Shown: one piece after another, positions 6,893 through 13,776 of the stretch | Layout of the letters: each line of letters starts with the position of its first letter | Numbering within the stretch: position 1 is the stretch's first letter | NCBI GenBank assembly: GCA_028678555.1 | Contig: JAJRDF010000005.1 | Coordinates: forward strand, 1-17,640 | From: Methanomicrobiales archaeon | GTDB taxonomy: Archaea > Halobacteriota > Methanomicrobia > Methanomicrobiales > JACTUA01 | Reading direction: 5' to 3' | Length of the DNA: 17,640 bases | Position numbers and translations under genes: made by a program | The notes under the pieces: generated by a model | The model's input: only the letters and a program-made list of their open reading frames with translations | What the model was told of the DNA's origin: nothing | Databases searched by the model: none

Positions 6893-8178
6893 TCGTGAGG
6901 GACGTCATCTGCCCGTTCTGCGCATGCCTCTGCGATGACCTGGACGTCCACGTGGAGGACGGCCGGGTGACAGGCGTGGACAACGCCTGCGACCTGGGCT
7001 CCCACAAGTTCATGACCGATCACCGGATGAAGGGCCCGGTCCGCCGCACCGCGTCGGGGTGGGAGGAGATCCCCCTGGAGGAAGCGATCCGGGAGACCGC
7101 GGAGCTGCTGGAAGCCGCGGAGCGCCCCCTGCTCTACGGGTGGAGCGGCACCTGCGGGGAGGCCCAGTCGGCGGGTGTCCACCTGGCTGAGCTGGTGGGA
7201 GGCGTCATCGATGCCACCACCTCCGTCTGCCACGGCCCCTCCATCCTGGCCATCCAGGAGGTGGGCCACCCCGGCTGCACCCTGGGGCAGGTGAAGAACC
7301 GGGCCGACGTGGTGGTGTACTGGGGCTGCAACCCCCAGCACGCCCACCCCCGCCACCTCTCCCGCTACACCACCTACGCCGACGGGTTCTTTGTCCGGAA
7401 CGCCTTCAAGGAGCGGAAGGTGATCGTAGCCGACATCCGGGGCACCGATTCCACCAACCTGGCCGACGAGTTCATCCGCCTCCAGCCGGGGGGGGACTAC
7501 GCGGTGCTGGGGGCGCTCCGGGCCATCGTCCGGGGGAAGGGCGACGTGGTGCCCCCGGAGGTGGCCGGGGTCTCCCGGGAACAGCTCTACCGGATCGCCG
7601 ACCTCTGCAAAACGGCGAAGTACGGTGCCTTCTTCTTCGGCATGGGGCTGACCCAGACTGCGGGCAAGTACAAGAATATCCGGAACGCCATCGAGCTCGT
7701 CGACGAGCTCTCCCGGCACACCAAGTGGACCCTGACCCCCATGCGGGGGCACTTCAACGTGTACGGCTTCAACGAAGTCTGCACCTGGATGACCGGCTAC
7801 CCCTATGCCGTGGACTTCGCCCGGGGCATGGCGTTCTATAATCCCGGCGAGACGACGGCGGTGGATATCCTGGCCCGGAAGGAGTGTGACATGTGTCTCG
7901 TCGTCGCGAGCGACCCTGCCGCCCACTTCCCGGCAGAGGCGGTGGAGCACCTGGCTTCCATCCCGGTCGTCCAGCTGGATCCCTTCCCCAACCTGACCAC
8001 CGCCTTTGCCAGGATCCAGATTCCCGTGGCGGTTTCGGGGATCGATGCCGATGGGACCGCGTACCGGATGGACGGGGTGCCGCTCCGGCTTCACAGGGTC
8101 CTGGACCGGGGTTACCCGGACGACGCGGGTATCCTCCTGGAGATCACCCGCAGGATCACGGGAGGGGGTAGCCGATGA
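6889..8178 (+). CDS. fwdB: Formylmethanofuran dehydrogenase subunit B, catalytic molybdopterin subunit (Cys form)
   Basis: A 429-residue catalytic subunit that reduces CO2 to formate at a W- or Mo-pterin. Near the N-terminus CPFCACLCDD plus NACDLG supply Cys8, Cys11, Cys15 and Cys34 for a [4Fe-4S] cluster. The metal ligand is Cys114 in TTSVCHGPSIL; its codon is TGC at 7228-7230, so this is the cysteine and not the selenocysteine form. The TTG at 6889 overlaps the fwdD stop and gives MIVRDVICPFC; a GTG at 6895 is the alternative and would drop only two residues. The length is as usual for FwdB/FmdB. It is followed by fwdA with an ATGA overlap. Confidence 0.93.
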   Translation: MIVRDVICPFCACLCDDLDVHVEDGRVTGVDNACDLGSHKFMTDHRMKGPVRRTASGWEEIPLEEAIRETAELLEAAERPLLYGWSGTCGEAQSAGVHLAELVGGVIDATTSVCHGPSILAIQEVGHPGCTLGQVKNRADVVVYWGCNPQHAHPRHLSRYTTYADGFFVRNAFKERKVIVADIRGTDSTNLADEFIRLQPGGDYAVLGALRAIVRGKGDVVPPEVAGVSREQLYRIADLCKTAKYGAFFFGMGLTQTAGKYKNIRNAIELVDELSRHTKWTLTPMRGHFNVYGFNEVCTWMTGYPYAVDFARGMAFYNPGETTAVDILARKECDMCLVVASDPAAHFPAEAVEHLASIPVVQLDPFPNLTTAFARIQIPVAVSGIDADGTAYRMDGVPLRLHRVLDRGYPDDAGILLEITRRITGGGSR

Positions 8179-9875
8179 CCGAGCTCCTGGTGAAGAACGC
8201 CTTCGTCATCGACCCCCTGAACGGGATCCGGGGTGAGGTGATGGACATCGCCGTCCGCGATGGCTGGATCGTGGAGTCCGTCGGGGACGGAGCGGAGGTG
8301 ATCGATGCCGCGGGGTGCCTCACGCTCCCTGGAGGGATCGACTCCCACACCCACATCTGCGGCACCAAGGTGAACTTCGGCCGGTACATGATGCCCGAGG
8401 ACATGCGGGCCGGCCGAACGCAGCGCCGGGGCGTCATGCACTCCACCTCCGGTTACAGCGTCCCCACCACCTACGGCAACAGCTACCGGTACTGCGCCAT
8501 GGGCTACACGTCGGTGCTGGAGGGGGCCATGGCACCCCTGGAGGCCCGCCACACCCACGAGGAGTTTGCGGCAACCCCCCTGCAGGATACGATGGCCAAC
8601 ACCCTCTTCGATGGCAACTGGCCGGTGATGGAGGCCGTCCGTGACGGGGATGTCAAAAGGGCGGCGGCCATCGTGGCCTGGACGCTCGCGGCGGTGAAGG
8701 GCTTTGCCATCAAGCTGACCAACCCCGGCGGCTCCGAGTGCTGGGGGTGGGGGAAGAACGTGCACTGCATCCGGGAGATGGTCCCCTACTTCGGCGTCAG
8801 CCCTGCCGAGATCATCCAGACCCTGATCCGGGCGAATGAAATGCTCCGGCTCCCCCATTCCGTGCACCTGCACTGCAACAACCTGGGGGTCCCGGGGAAC
8901 TACACGTGCACCATCGGCAGCATGGACCTGGCCCCTGACCTGAACCCGGACCGCCAGAGCCTGTACCTGACCCACGTCCAGTTCCATGCCTACGGGGGCA
9001 CCAGCTGGAAGGACATCTGTTCGAAGGCCGAACCCGTCGCATACACCGTGAACCGGAAGCCCCAGATCACCATCGACATGGGCCAGATGATGTTCGGCAA
9101 GACCACCACCATGACGGCTGATGGTCCCATGGAGTTCAACCTGTACCGGCTCCACCACAACAAATGGTCCAACCATGACGTGGAGCTGGAAACCACCTCC
9201 GGTATCATCCCGGTCTACTACAGCAGGACCAGCGTCGTGAACTGCGTGATGTGGGCCATTGGTCTCGAACTTGCCCTGCTCGTGAAAAATCCCTGGCAGT
9301 GCCTGCTGGCCACCGACAACCCCAACGGTGGCCCCTTCATCAAGTACCCGGAGATCATAGCGCTCCTGATGAGCCGCCGCTACCGGGAGGAGGAACTGAA
9401 AACCCTGGCACCAGGGACCCATTCCCGGATCACCCTCCCCTCCCTGGACCGGGAACTGGACTGGCACGACATCGCGGTGATGACCCGGGCCGGGCAGGCG
9501 AGGGCACTGGGCATACGCTCCATCGGGAAGGGCCATCTCGCCCCCGGCGCCGAAGCGGACATCGCCATCTACCCCATCCGGGTGGATAAGACCGATCCTT
9601 CGCGGCAGTACCGGGAGGTGATCCAGGCGTTCCAGAAGACCGCCTGGACCGTGAAGCGGGGAAGGCCGGTGGCCCGGGACGGAGAGATCCTGGTCCCCGG
9701 TGTCAACAAGACGATCTGGGCACGGGCGAAGGTCCGGGAGGAGCTGGACATGGGAAGGGACCCGGAGTTTGCCCGGAACTTTGACCGGTATTACACCGTG
9801 CGGATGTCCAATTACCCGGTGCAGGACGTGTACCTGCAGCGGTCCCTCTGCATGGAGAGCGAGGCACAGCTATGA
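8175..9875 (+). CDS. fwdA: Formylmethanofuran dehydrogenase subunit A, amidohydrolase-type
   Basis: A 566-residue subunit of the dihydroorotase-like amidohydrolase family that condenses formate, delivered through an internal tunnel from subunit B, with methanofuran. Metal-site residues are present: His58 and His60 in GGIDSHTHICG, Lys180 in GFAIKLTNPGGSECW (the probable carboxylated lysine), His231 in the PHSVHLHCNN region, and Asp382 in LLATDNPNGGPF. The spacing closely follows the known Methanothermobacter enzyme. It starts at ATG 8175 overlapping fwdB, and its stop overlaps fwdC. The sequence appears full length and undisturbed. Confidence 0.95.
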   Translation: MTELLVKNAFVIDPLNGIRGEVMDIAVRDGWIVESVGDGAEVIDAAGCLTLPGGIDSHTHICGTKVNFGRYMMPEDMRAGRTQRRGVMHSTSGYSVPTTYGNSYRYCAMGYTSVLEGAMAPLEARHTHEEFAATPLQDTMANTLFDGNWPVMEAVRDGDVKRAAAIVAWTLAAVKGFAIKLTNPGGSECWGWGKNVHCIREMVPYFGVSPAEIIQTLIRANEMLRLPHSVHLHCNNLGVPGNYTCTIGSMDLAPDLNPDRQSLYLTHVQFHAYGGTSWKDICSKAEPVAYTVNRKPQITIDMGQMMFGKTTTMTADGPMEFNLYRLHHNKWSNHDVELETTSGIIPVYYSRTSVVNCVMWAIGLELALLVKNPWQCLLATDNPNGGPFIKYPEIIALLMSRRYREEELKTLAPGTHSRITLPSLDRELDWHDIAVMTRAGQARALGIRSIGKGHLAPGAEADIAIYPIRVDKTDPSRQYREVIQAFQKTAWTVKRGRPVARDGEILVPGVNKTIWARAKVREELDMGRDPEFARNFDRYYTVRMSNYPVQDVYLQRSLCMESEAQL

Positions 9876-10648
9876 GGGTGATCCTTACCGCAGGGCCCCG
9901 GAAGAACCCGTTCATCCCCGTGGAAGCCGAGACCATTGTCCCGGCCCGGTTCCTGCAGGGGGTGGACGGGATCACGGTGGCGGCGGGGAACCGCATCCTG
10001 CCCCTCACCGATGTCTTCCTGGTGGAGGTTGAGGGGACCGCCGCTGACCCGTCCGGGGTGGAGGTGGTGCTCCGGGGCGACAACTCCCGGCTGAAACGGA
10101 TCGGGGAGTACATGGAGGCCGGGAAGATCCGGGTGGAGGGGAACATCGGCATGCACTGCGGAAACTTCATGAAGGGGGGCGAGATCGAGATCCTGGGCGG
10201 TGCCGACGGCTGGCTGGGCCGGGAGATGCGGGGCGGGAGGATCCTCTGCCACGGGAACGCCTCCCACTACTGCGGGTCCGGTTACCGGGGCGAGAAGCAC
10301 GGGATGCGGGGGGGGTACCTGGAGGTGCGGGGGAACGCAGGGGATTTCGCGGCCGAGTACCTGGCCGGGGGCGAGGTGGTCATCCGGGGGGACTGCGGCG
10401 ATATGCCCGGCGTGGAGATGAAGGGGGGGACCCTCACGATCCACGGTTCCTGCACCCGCCCCTGCGGGAACATGACCGGGGGCACCTGCACGGTCCTGGG
10501 GAGTGCCAGGGGGATGCTCCCCACGTTCCGCAGGACCGGAACCGTGGTTCATGAGCCCGGAGGCGTGATCCTCACCCGCTTTGAGGGGGACGTGGCGAAC
10601 CGGGGGAAGGGAACCCTTTTGGCCAGAGAATGGCAATACACTCTTTAG
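9872..10648 (+). CDS. fwdC: Formylmethanofuran dehydrogenase subunit C
   Basis: A 258-residue protein. Its second half is a right-handed beta-helix of the kind found in the C-terminal domain of glutamate synthase, visible as repeated G-x-x-G-x-x-x-G units: GEYMEAGKIRVEGN, GNFMKGGEIEILGG, GREMRGGRILCHGN, AEYLAGGEVVIRG, GVEMKGGTLTIHG and GNMTGGTCTVLG (about residues 72-215). Subunit C is a structural partner that holds A and B together. ATG 9872 overlaps the fwdA stop (ATGA). The TAG stop at 10646-10648 is followed after one base by the start of a small zinc-ribbon gene. No fwdE, fwdF or fwdG homologue is seen in this window. Confidence 0.92.
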   Translation: MRVILTAGPRKNPFIPVEAETIVPARFLQGVDGITVAAGNRILPLTDVFLVEVEGTAADPSGVEVVLRGDNSRLKRIGEYMEAGKIRVEGNIGMHCGNFMKGGEIEILGGADGWLGREMRGGRILCHGNASHYCGSGYRGEKHGMRGGYLEVRGNAGDFAAEYLAGGEVVIRGDCGDMPGVEMKGGTLTIHGSCTRPCGNMTGGTCTVLGSARGMLPTFRRTGTVVHEPGGVILTRFEGDVANRGKGTLLAREWQYTL

Positions 10649-10649
10649 A

Positions 10650-10799
10650 ATGCTGCAGCACTCGTGCGGGTACGAGGCCAACTTCCATTGTAAAAACTGC
10701 CAGAGCCCCCTCGTCCATGACGACCGGATCGGCCTCCACTGCCCGCAGTGCGGACGGCGAATCACCACCATCTGCCCGGGATGCGGACGCCGGTGGTGA
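10650..10799 (+). CDS. Small zinc-ribbon protein co-transcribed with fwdC (49 residues)
   Basis: A 49-residue protein starting at ATG 10650, one base after fwdC. It has three CxxC pairs: Cys14/17 (HCKNC), Cys31/34 (HCPQC) and Cys42/45 (ICPGC), plus His4, Cys6 and His13 near the start, enough to bind one or two zinc ions. The first two pairs bracket PLVHDDRIGLH as a typical short zinc ribbon; the third ends the protein as CGRRW. The reading frame is open further upstream (from 10581), but that part lies inside fwdC and is a shadow. Tight spacing makes it the last gene of the Eha-Fwd operon. The function is unknown; a role in Fwd assembly or regulation is only a guess. Confidence 0.68.
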   Translation: MLQHSCGYEANFHCKNCQSPLVHDDRIGLHCPQCGRRITTICPGCGRRW

Positions 10800-11066
10800 T
10801 CAGGCCTGGTTGAGCAGCCACTGGGCGTACTGCGCCCGGATCCGGGAGACCTCGGCGGGGGTCAGGTCCTCCTTTCCCTTCTGGTGCAGGTACCGCTCCA
10901 GCTGCCCCACCACCGACTCGGCCTCCGCGTAGTCCCGGACCTCCAGATAGACCGTCGCCCGGGCTACCGTGATGGTCTCTCCGCAGACATGGCAGAGCTT
11001 GTGCCGCTGGTACCGGTCCACGTAGGTGAATGTCCGGCACCCGGGACAGCGGATCACCAGGTACAT
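10800..11066 (-). CDS. Zinc-ribbon protein, DUF1922-like, with helical C-terminal extension
   Basis: An 88-residue protein. The N-terminus MYLVIRCPGCRTFTY followed by CHVCGETITV carries Cys7/Cys10 and Cys25/Cys28, a zinc ribbon closely resembling the archaeal DUF1922 family (as I recall it, MTH1184 of Methanothermobacter starts MYLIFRCDCGR). The second half is a charged alpha-helical region (DYAEAESVVGQLERYLHQKG), also found in that family. The function is unknown. The start is ATG 11066, with GTG 11069 directly before it as an alternative. No Shine-Dalgarno sequence precedes it, but a TATA box lies about 25 bases upstream, so the mRNA is probably leaderless. Its stop abuts the stop of the opposing zinc-ribbon gene. 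Confidence 0.8.
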   Translation of the reverse strand: MYLVIRCPGCRTFTYVDRYQRHKLCHVCGETITVARATVYLEVRDYAEAESVVGQLERYLHQKGKEDLTPAEVSRIRAQYAQWLLNQA

Positions 11067-11089
11067 CACAGGGGGATATCTTCGGCGGG

Positions 11090-11099
11090 AGATATAGTT
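11090..11099 (-). promoter_or_regulatory. TATA-box promoter of the DUF1922-like gene (probably leaderless)
   Basis: On the minus strand the sequence reads AACTATATCT. Its centre is about 25 bases before GTG 11069 and ATG 11066, the usual archaeal distance from TATA box to transcription start. The mRNA would therefore begin at or just before the start codon, which agrees with the lack of a ribosome binding site. Confidence 0.55.
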
Positions 11100-11114
11100 T
11101 CTCCTGCCCCGAAA

Positions 11115-11124
11115 GGAAAAAAGG
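11115..11124 (-). terminator. T-rich terminator after the Sec61-beta gene
   Basis: Read on the minus strand, this is CCTTTTTTCC (T run at 11122-11117), about 17 bases after the Sec61-beta stop. Archaeal transcription ends at such U-rich tracts without a need for a hairpin. It separates the Sec61-beta transcript from the promoter of the next gene. Confidence 0.45.
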
Positions 11125-11138
11125 GAAGGATATCAGGG

Positions 11139-11297
11139 TCAGTAGACCAGGTCCAGGATAAAGATCGTGATGCCGATCGCGAGCGTCGCGATGATCACGG
11201 CGACCGGGCTGATATGGACGGCCCGCCGGTCCTCGCTGTCGTAGTAGTTGACAAGCCCTGCCGAGGAGATGAGCCTGCCGCCACTCTTCTTCGCCAT
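11139..11297 (-). CDS. Preprotein translocase subunit Sec61-beta (SecG family)
   Basis: A 52-residue tail-anchored protein: MAKKSGGRLISSAGLVNYYD, then a charged link SEDRRAVHISP, then one membrane helix (about residues 31-50) ending LDLVY. The cytosolic part with SGGRLISSAGLVNYY is the hallmark of archaeal Sec61-beta, the small subunit of the SecYE-beta protein-conducting channel. ATG 11297 has no ribosome binding site, but a TATA box lies about 28 bases upstream, indicating a leaderless mRNA. The stop is TGA (complement of 11139-11141). The gene is easily missed because of its size. It is transcribed away from the amidohydrolase gene. Confidence 0.92.
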   Translation of the reverse strand: MAKKSGGRLISSAGLVNYYDSEDRRAVHISPVAVIIATLAIGITIFILDLVY

Positions 11298-11320
11298 GCC
11301 GGTAACGTTGGACCGGGGGC

Positions 11321-11330
11321 GTATAAATAG
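11321..11330. promoter_or_regulatory. TATA box between divergent Sec61-beta and amidohydrolase genes
   Basis: The sequence GTATAAATAG reads as a good TATA box in both directions (CTATTTATAC on the minus strand). Its centre is about 28 bases before the Sec61-beta ATG at 11297, correct for a leaderless transcript. On the plus strand the predicted start of transcription would be about 11350, which lies after ATG 11340 but before GTG 11358. If it also drives the amidohydrolase, GTG 11358 would be the real start of that gene. Confidence 0.6.
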
Positions 11331-11339
11331 GTATCACGC

Positions 11340-12386
11340 ATGAGGGATGAGACTACGGTGGAAGGGCAGGTCCTCCTGGGGGAGAACCTGGAGATCCACC
11401 CGGCCCGGCTGGTCCTCCGGGAAGGGAGGATTGCCAGGGTGGAGGAGCTGGATCACGCCCCGGACCGGTGGATCCTCCCGGCGCTCTTCAATGCCCACAC
11501 GCACCTTGGCGATACCATCGCCATGGACCTGCCATTCTCCGGAAGCCTTGAGGAGATGGTCACCCCGCCCCACGGCCTGAAGCACCGGATCCTGGCAGGA
11601 ACGCCCCGGGCGACGCTGGTCGCGGCCATGCGGGCCTCCCTGGTCACCATGGAACGCGGGGGTACCGCAGGCTGCGCCGATTTCCGGGAGGGCGGCCCTG
11701 ACGGCGTTGCGGCGCTCCGGGACGCGTCCCGCGGGCTCTCCCTCCGGCCCCTGATCCTGGGCCGGGACGGAGGGCAGGGTGCAGGGGACGGCCTCGGCAT
11801 CTCCAGCACCCGGGACGTGCCGGACCTGGAGCGACAGGTGGCAGAGATGCACCGTGCGGGGAAGATCGTGGCGTTCCATGCGGGAGAGCGGGATCCTGAG
11901 GATGTGGATGCAGCGCTCACATTCCAGCCGGATCTGCTCATCCACTGCACCCATGCCACGGACGGCCAGATCCGGCGCATCGCGGACGAAGGGATACCCG
12001 TGGCGGTCTGCCCCCGGGCCAACTGGAGGCTGGGGGTGGCGCGGGATTCCGATCACCCCCCCGTTTCCCGGATGGTGGCCGCCGGCTGCACCCTCCTCCT
12101 CGGCACCGACAACGTGATGGTCGCGCACCCGGATCTCTGGCGGGAGATGGAGTTCACGGCCACCGTGTACGGTCTCCCGGCGCGGGAGATCCTCCGGGCG
12201 GCCATCGCAGGGGCAGATCTCTTTGGGGAATCACCGTTCCTCGCCCCGGATCACCCTGCACGGATTGTGGCGGTGGATCCGGGCCGGTCCGGCCTCTCGT
12301 TCACGCAGGATCCGGTGGCCACGCTGGTAAAACGGGTCTCGGCAGGGGATATCAGGGAAACGTTTTTATTCTCTCCAAGAGAATAA
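11340..12386 (+). CDS. Metal-dependent amidohydrolase (chlorohydrolase/deaminase-like), short form
   Basis: A 348-residue enzyme of the amidohydrolase superfamily. Visible metal ligands are His53 and His55 (NAHTHLGD), His180 (AFHAGE), His202 or His205 (LIHCTHA) and Asp257 (LLGTDN), a set like that of cytosine, guanine and S-adenosylhomocysteine/methylthioadenosine deaminases. The N-terminus (VLLGENLEIHPARLVLREGR) forms the usual beta-sandwich. At about 350 residues it is shorter than typical methylthioadenosine deaminases of about 420, so the substrate cannot be named. ATG 11340 is the longest start; GTG 11358, giving MEGQVLLGEN, fits the promoter better. It is monocistronic or loosely linked to the usp gene. 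An inverted repeat overlaps its stop codon. Confidence 0.78.
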   Translation: MRDETTVEGQVLLGENLEIHPARLVLREGRIARVEELDHAPDRWILPALFNAHTHLGDTIAMDLPFSGSLEEMVTPPHGLKHRILAGTPRATLVAAMRASLVTMERGGTAGCADFREGGPDGVAALRDASRGLSLRPLILGRDGGQGAGDGLGISSTRDVPDLERQVAEMHRAGKIVAFHAGERDPEDVDAALTFQPDLLIHCTHATDGQIRRIADEGIPVAVCPRANWRLGVARDSDHPPVSRMVAAGCTLLLGTDNVMVAHPDLWREMEFTATVYGLPAREILRAAIAGADLFGESPFLAPDHPARIVAVDPGRSGLSFTQDPVATLVKRVSAGDIRETFLFSPRE

Positions 12387-12387
12387 A
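12365..12387. repeat. Perfect 9-bp inverted repeat at the amidohydrolase stop, upstream of usp
   Basis: TTTATTCTC and GAGAATAAA are perfect inverted copies separated by TCCAA. The right arm contains the TAA stop of the amidohydrolase. The left arm adjoins a T run (12363-12367) that resembles a TATA box (TTTTTATT) about 50 bases before the usp ATG. It could be an operator over the usp promoter, a 3'-end hairpin of the upstream mRNA, or both. Confidence 0.5.
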
Positions 12388-12416
12388 TTCCCCATATCTT
12401 ATTTTGAGGGTTAGCG

Positions 12417-12845
12417 ATGTTCGGGACGATACTGGCAGCACTTGATGGATCGCCAAAGAGCGAGGCCGCTCTCGGAACGGCGATCGACGAGGCGAAGGCC
12501 TGGAAGGCCAGCCTCCACGCGGTCTACGTAATCGAGACGGGTCTCCACTCCTCCATTCCCCTGGACAATACCTGGGAGGTCATCTTCGGCCTCCTGGAGA
12601 GCCAGGGGAAGGAGGCACTGAAGGCTGCCGAGGCAAAGGCAGCGGCAGCCGGCGTTTCCCTCACCAGCCATATCGCCCAGGGGCATGCGGGGAGCGAGAT
12701 CCTGAAAATGGCAAAGCAGGTGGGCGCGGATCTGGTGGTCGTGGGTTCCCACGGGAAGAGCCAGGTCGACCGTCTGCTTCTCGGGAGCGTCTCCTCCTAC
12801 GTCGTCAAATACAGTACCATAACCACACTGGTGGTGAGATCATAG
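12417..12845 (+). CDS. Universal stress protein (UspA family), ATP-binding type
   Basis: A 142-residue single-domain protein. It begins MFGTILAALDGSPKSEAAL with the conserved Asp10 of the family. It has the nucleotide-binding pattern G-x2-G-x9-G-S at Gly110, Gly113, Gly123 and Ser124 (VVVGSHGKSQVDRLLLGSVS), so it belongs to the ATP-binding Usp group. ATG 12417 is preceded by GAGGG at 12406-12410 with good spacing. It probably senses or buffers adenine nucleotides under stress; the exact role in methanogens is unknown. The next gene, a CBS-domain protein, follows 23 bases after its stop and is probably in the same transcript. Confidence 0.9.
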   Translation: MFGTILAALDGSPKSEAALGTAIDEAKAWKASLHAVYVIETGLHSSIPLDNTWEVIFGLLESQGKEALKAAEAKAAAAGVSLTSHIAQGHAGSEILKMAKQVGADLVVVGSHGKSQVDRLLLGSVSSYVVKYSTITTLVVRS

Positions 12846-12868
12846 CCCACGCCCGCACCAAGGATTTC

Positions 12869-13696
12869 ATGACCCCGGACGTGGTATCCGTGGAGATACC
12901 CGGGAACCGTGACGATGTCCTCAAGATCCTGAAACGCACCGGGATCTCGGGGGTCCCGGTTCTCAAGGACCGGAAGATCGTAGGGATCATCACCCGGAAG
13001 GACATGCTGCGGAAGAGCGAGGAGACCCAGCTCGGTCTCCTCATGAGCCCGAACCCGGTCACGATCCATCCCGACACCCCGCTGGGAGAGGCGGCGACCC
13101 TGATCCTGAAGCACCGGGTCCGCCGGCTCCCCGTGGAAGAGGACGGGATCCTGGTGGGGATCCTCTCGGTGGCCGACCTGATCACGGCCATCGCCCAGCA
13201 GAAGATCCGGGGGGAGATCAAGGACCGGTTCACCAGCACCTTTGCCATCTGGGAGGAGACGCCCCTCGCGCTGGTGGGAAGGGTCATGGAGATCTCGGGG
13301 GTTGACGCCATCCCCATCCTGGATTCCGACGGGATCCTCTCCGGGATCATCTCGGAACGGGATCTGATCAAGCACTCTTCCATCGAGGACAGCGTGGAGA
13401 CGAGCGACTTCTCCAACGGCACCGATGACGATGAGTGGACCTGGGAATCGATCCGGGACCTGCACACCATGTCCTTCGGGGTCTCAAGGGTGAAGCTTCC
13501 CGTAAAACCGGTGAAGACGGCAATGGTGACAAACGTGGTCTCGGTCCCGCAGAACGCCGAGGTGAGCGAGTGCGCACTGAAGATGAAGCGGGCCCGGGTG
13601 GACCAGCTGCCGGTGGTCAACAGCGACAAGAAACTGGTGGGAATGCTCTTTGACCGGGACCTGATCCGGGTCCTCTGCCCTGCAGGGGGCCGGTAA
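12869..13696 (+). CDS. Protein with four CBS domains (two Bateman modules)
   Basis: A 275-residue soluble protein made of four CBS motifs: about residues 1-48 (MTPDVVSVE to IITRKDML), 58-110 (LMSPNPVTIHP to LSVADLI), 122-170 (to IISERDLI) and 217-268 (AMVTNVVSVP to LFDRDLI). An acidic linker (about 172-192, with DDDEW) separates the third and fourth. CBS pairs usually bind AMP, ADP, ATP or S-adenosylmethionine; no effector domain is attached. ATG 12869 has AAGGA at 12860-12864. The frame is open 5' of it (IAHARTKDF) and resembles CBS proteins, but that stretch lacks a normal start codon, so 12869 is preferred. Linked to usp, it suggests an energy-charge sensor. Confidence 0.85.
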   Translation: MTPDVVSVEIPGNRDDVLKILKRTGISGVPVLKDRKIVGIITRKDMLRKSEETQLGLLMSPNPVTIHPDTPLGEAATLILKHRVRRLPVEEDGILVGILSVADLITAIAQQKIRGEIKDRFTSTFAIWEETPLALVGRVMEISGVDAIPILDSDGILSGIISERDLIKHSSIEDSVETSDFSNGTDDDEWTWESIRDLHTMSFGVSRVKLPVKPVKTAMVTNVVSVPQNAEVSECALKMKRARVDQLPVVNSDKKLVGMLFDRDLIRVLCPAGGR

Positions 13697-13733
13697 CAAC
13701 CTTTATGACCGAACACATCGTGGGATCACACAG

Positions 13734-13743
13734 GCAATTTTAT
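13734..13743 (+). promoter_or_regulatory. Possible TATA box of psmB
   Basis: CAATTTTATC lies about 40 bases before the preferred psmB start at 13777. It would place transcription start near 13764, a few bases before the ribosome binding site GGGAAGGG (13767-13774). This is pattern evidence only. Confidence 0.35.
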
Positions 13744-13776
13744 CAGAATTTCAGCCTGGGAAATGCGGGAAGGGAT

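Noticed and set aside
7228..7230. Possible selenocysteine at the metal ligand of FwdB
   Set aside because: The codon is TGC, so this is the cysteine form. No in-frame TGA occurs inside the gene.
6739..8094. A 451-codon minus-strand open frame antisense to fwdB
   Set aside because: It is a shadow of fwdB, with no start signal and no known fold.
8112..9536. A 474-codon minus-strand open frame antisense to fwdA
   Set aside because: It is a shadow of fwdA, whose active-site residues and length are intact. The antisense product has no recognisable motif or ribosome binding site.
12842..12868. A longer N-terminus for the CBS protein starting at ATA 12842
   Set aside because: The residues look plausible, but ATA is not a normal start, while ATG 12869 has a good AAGGA site.
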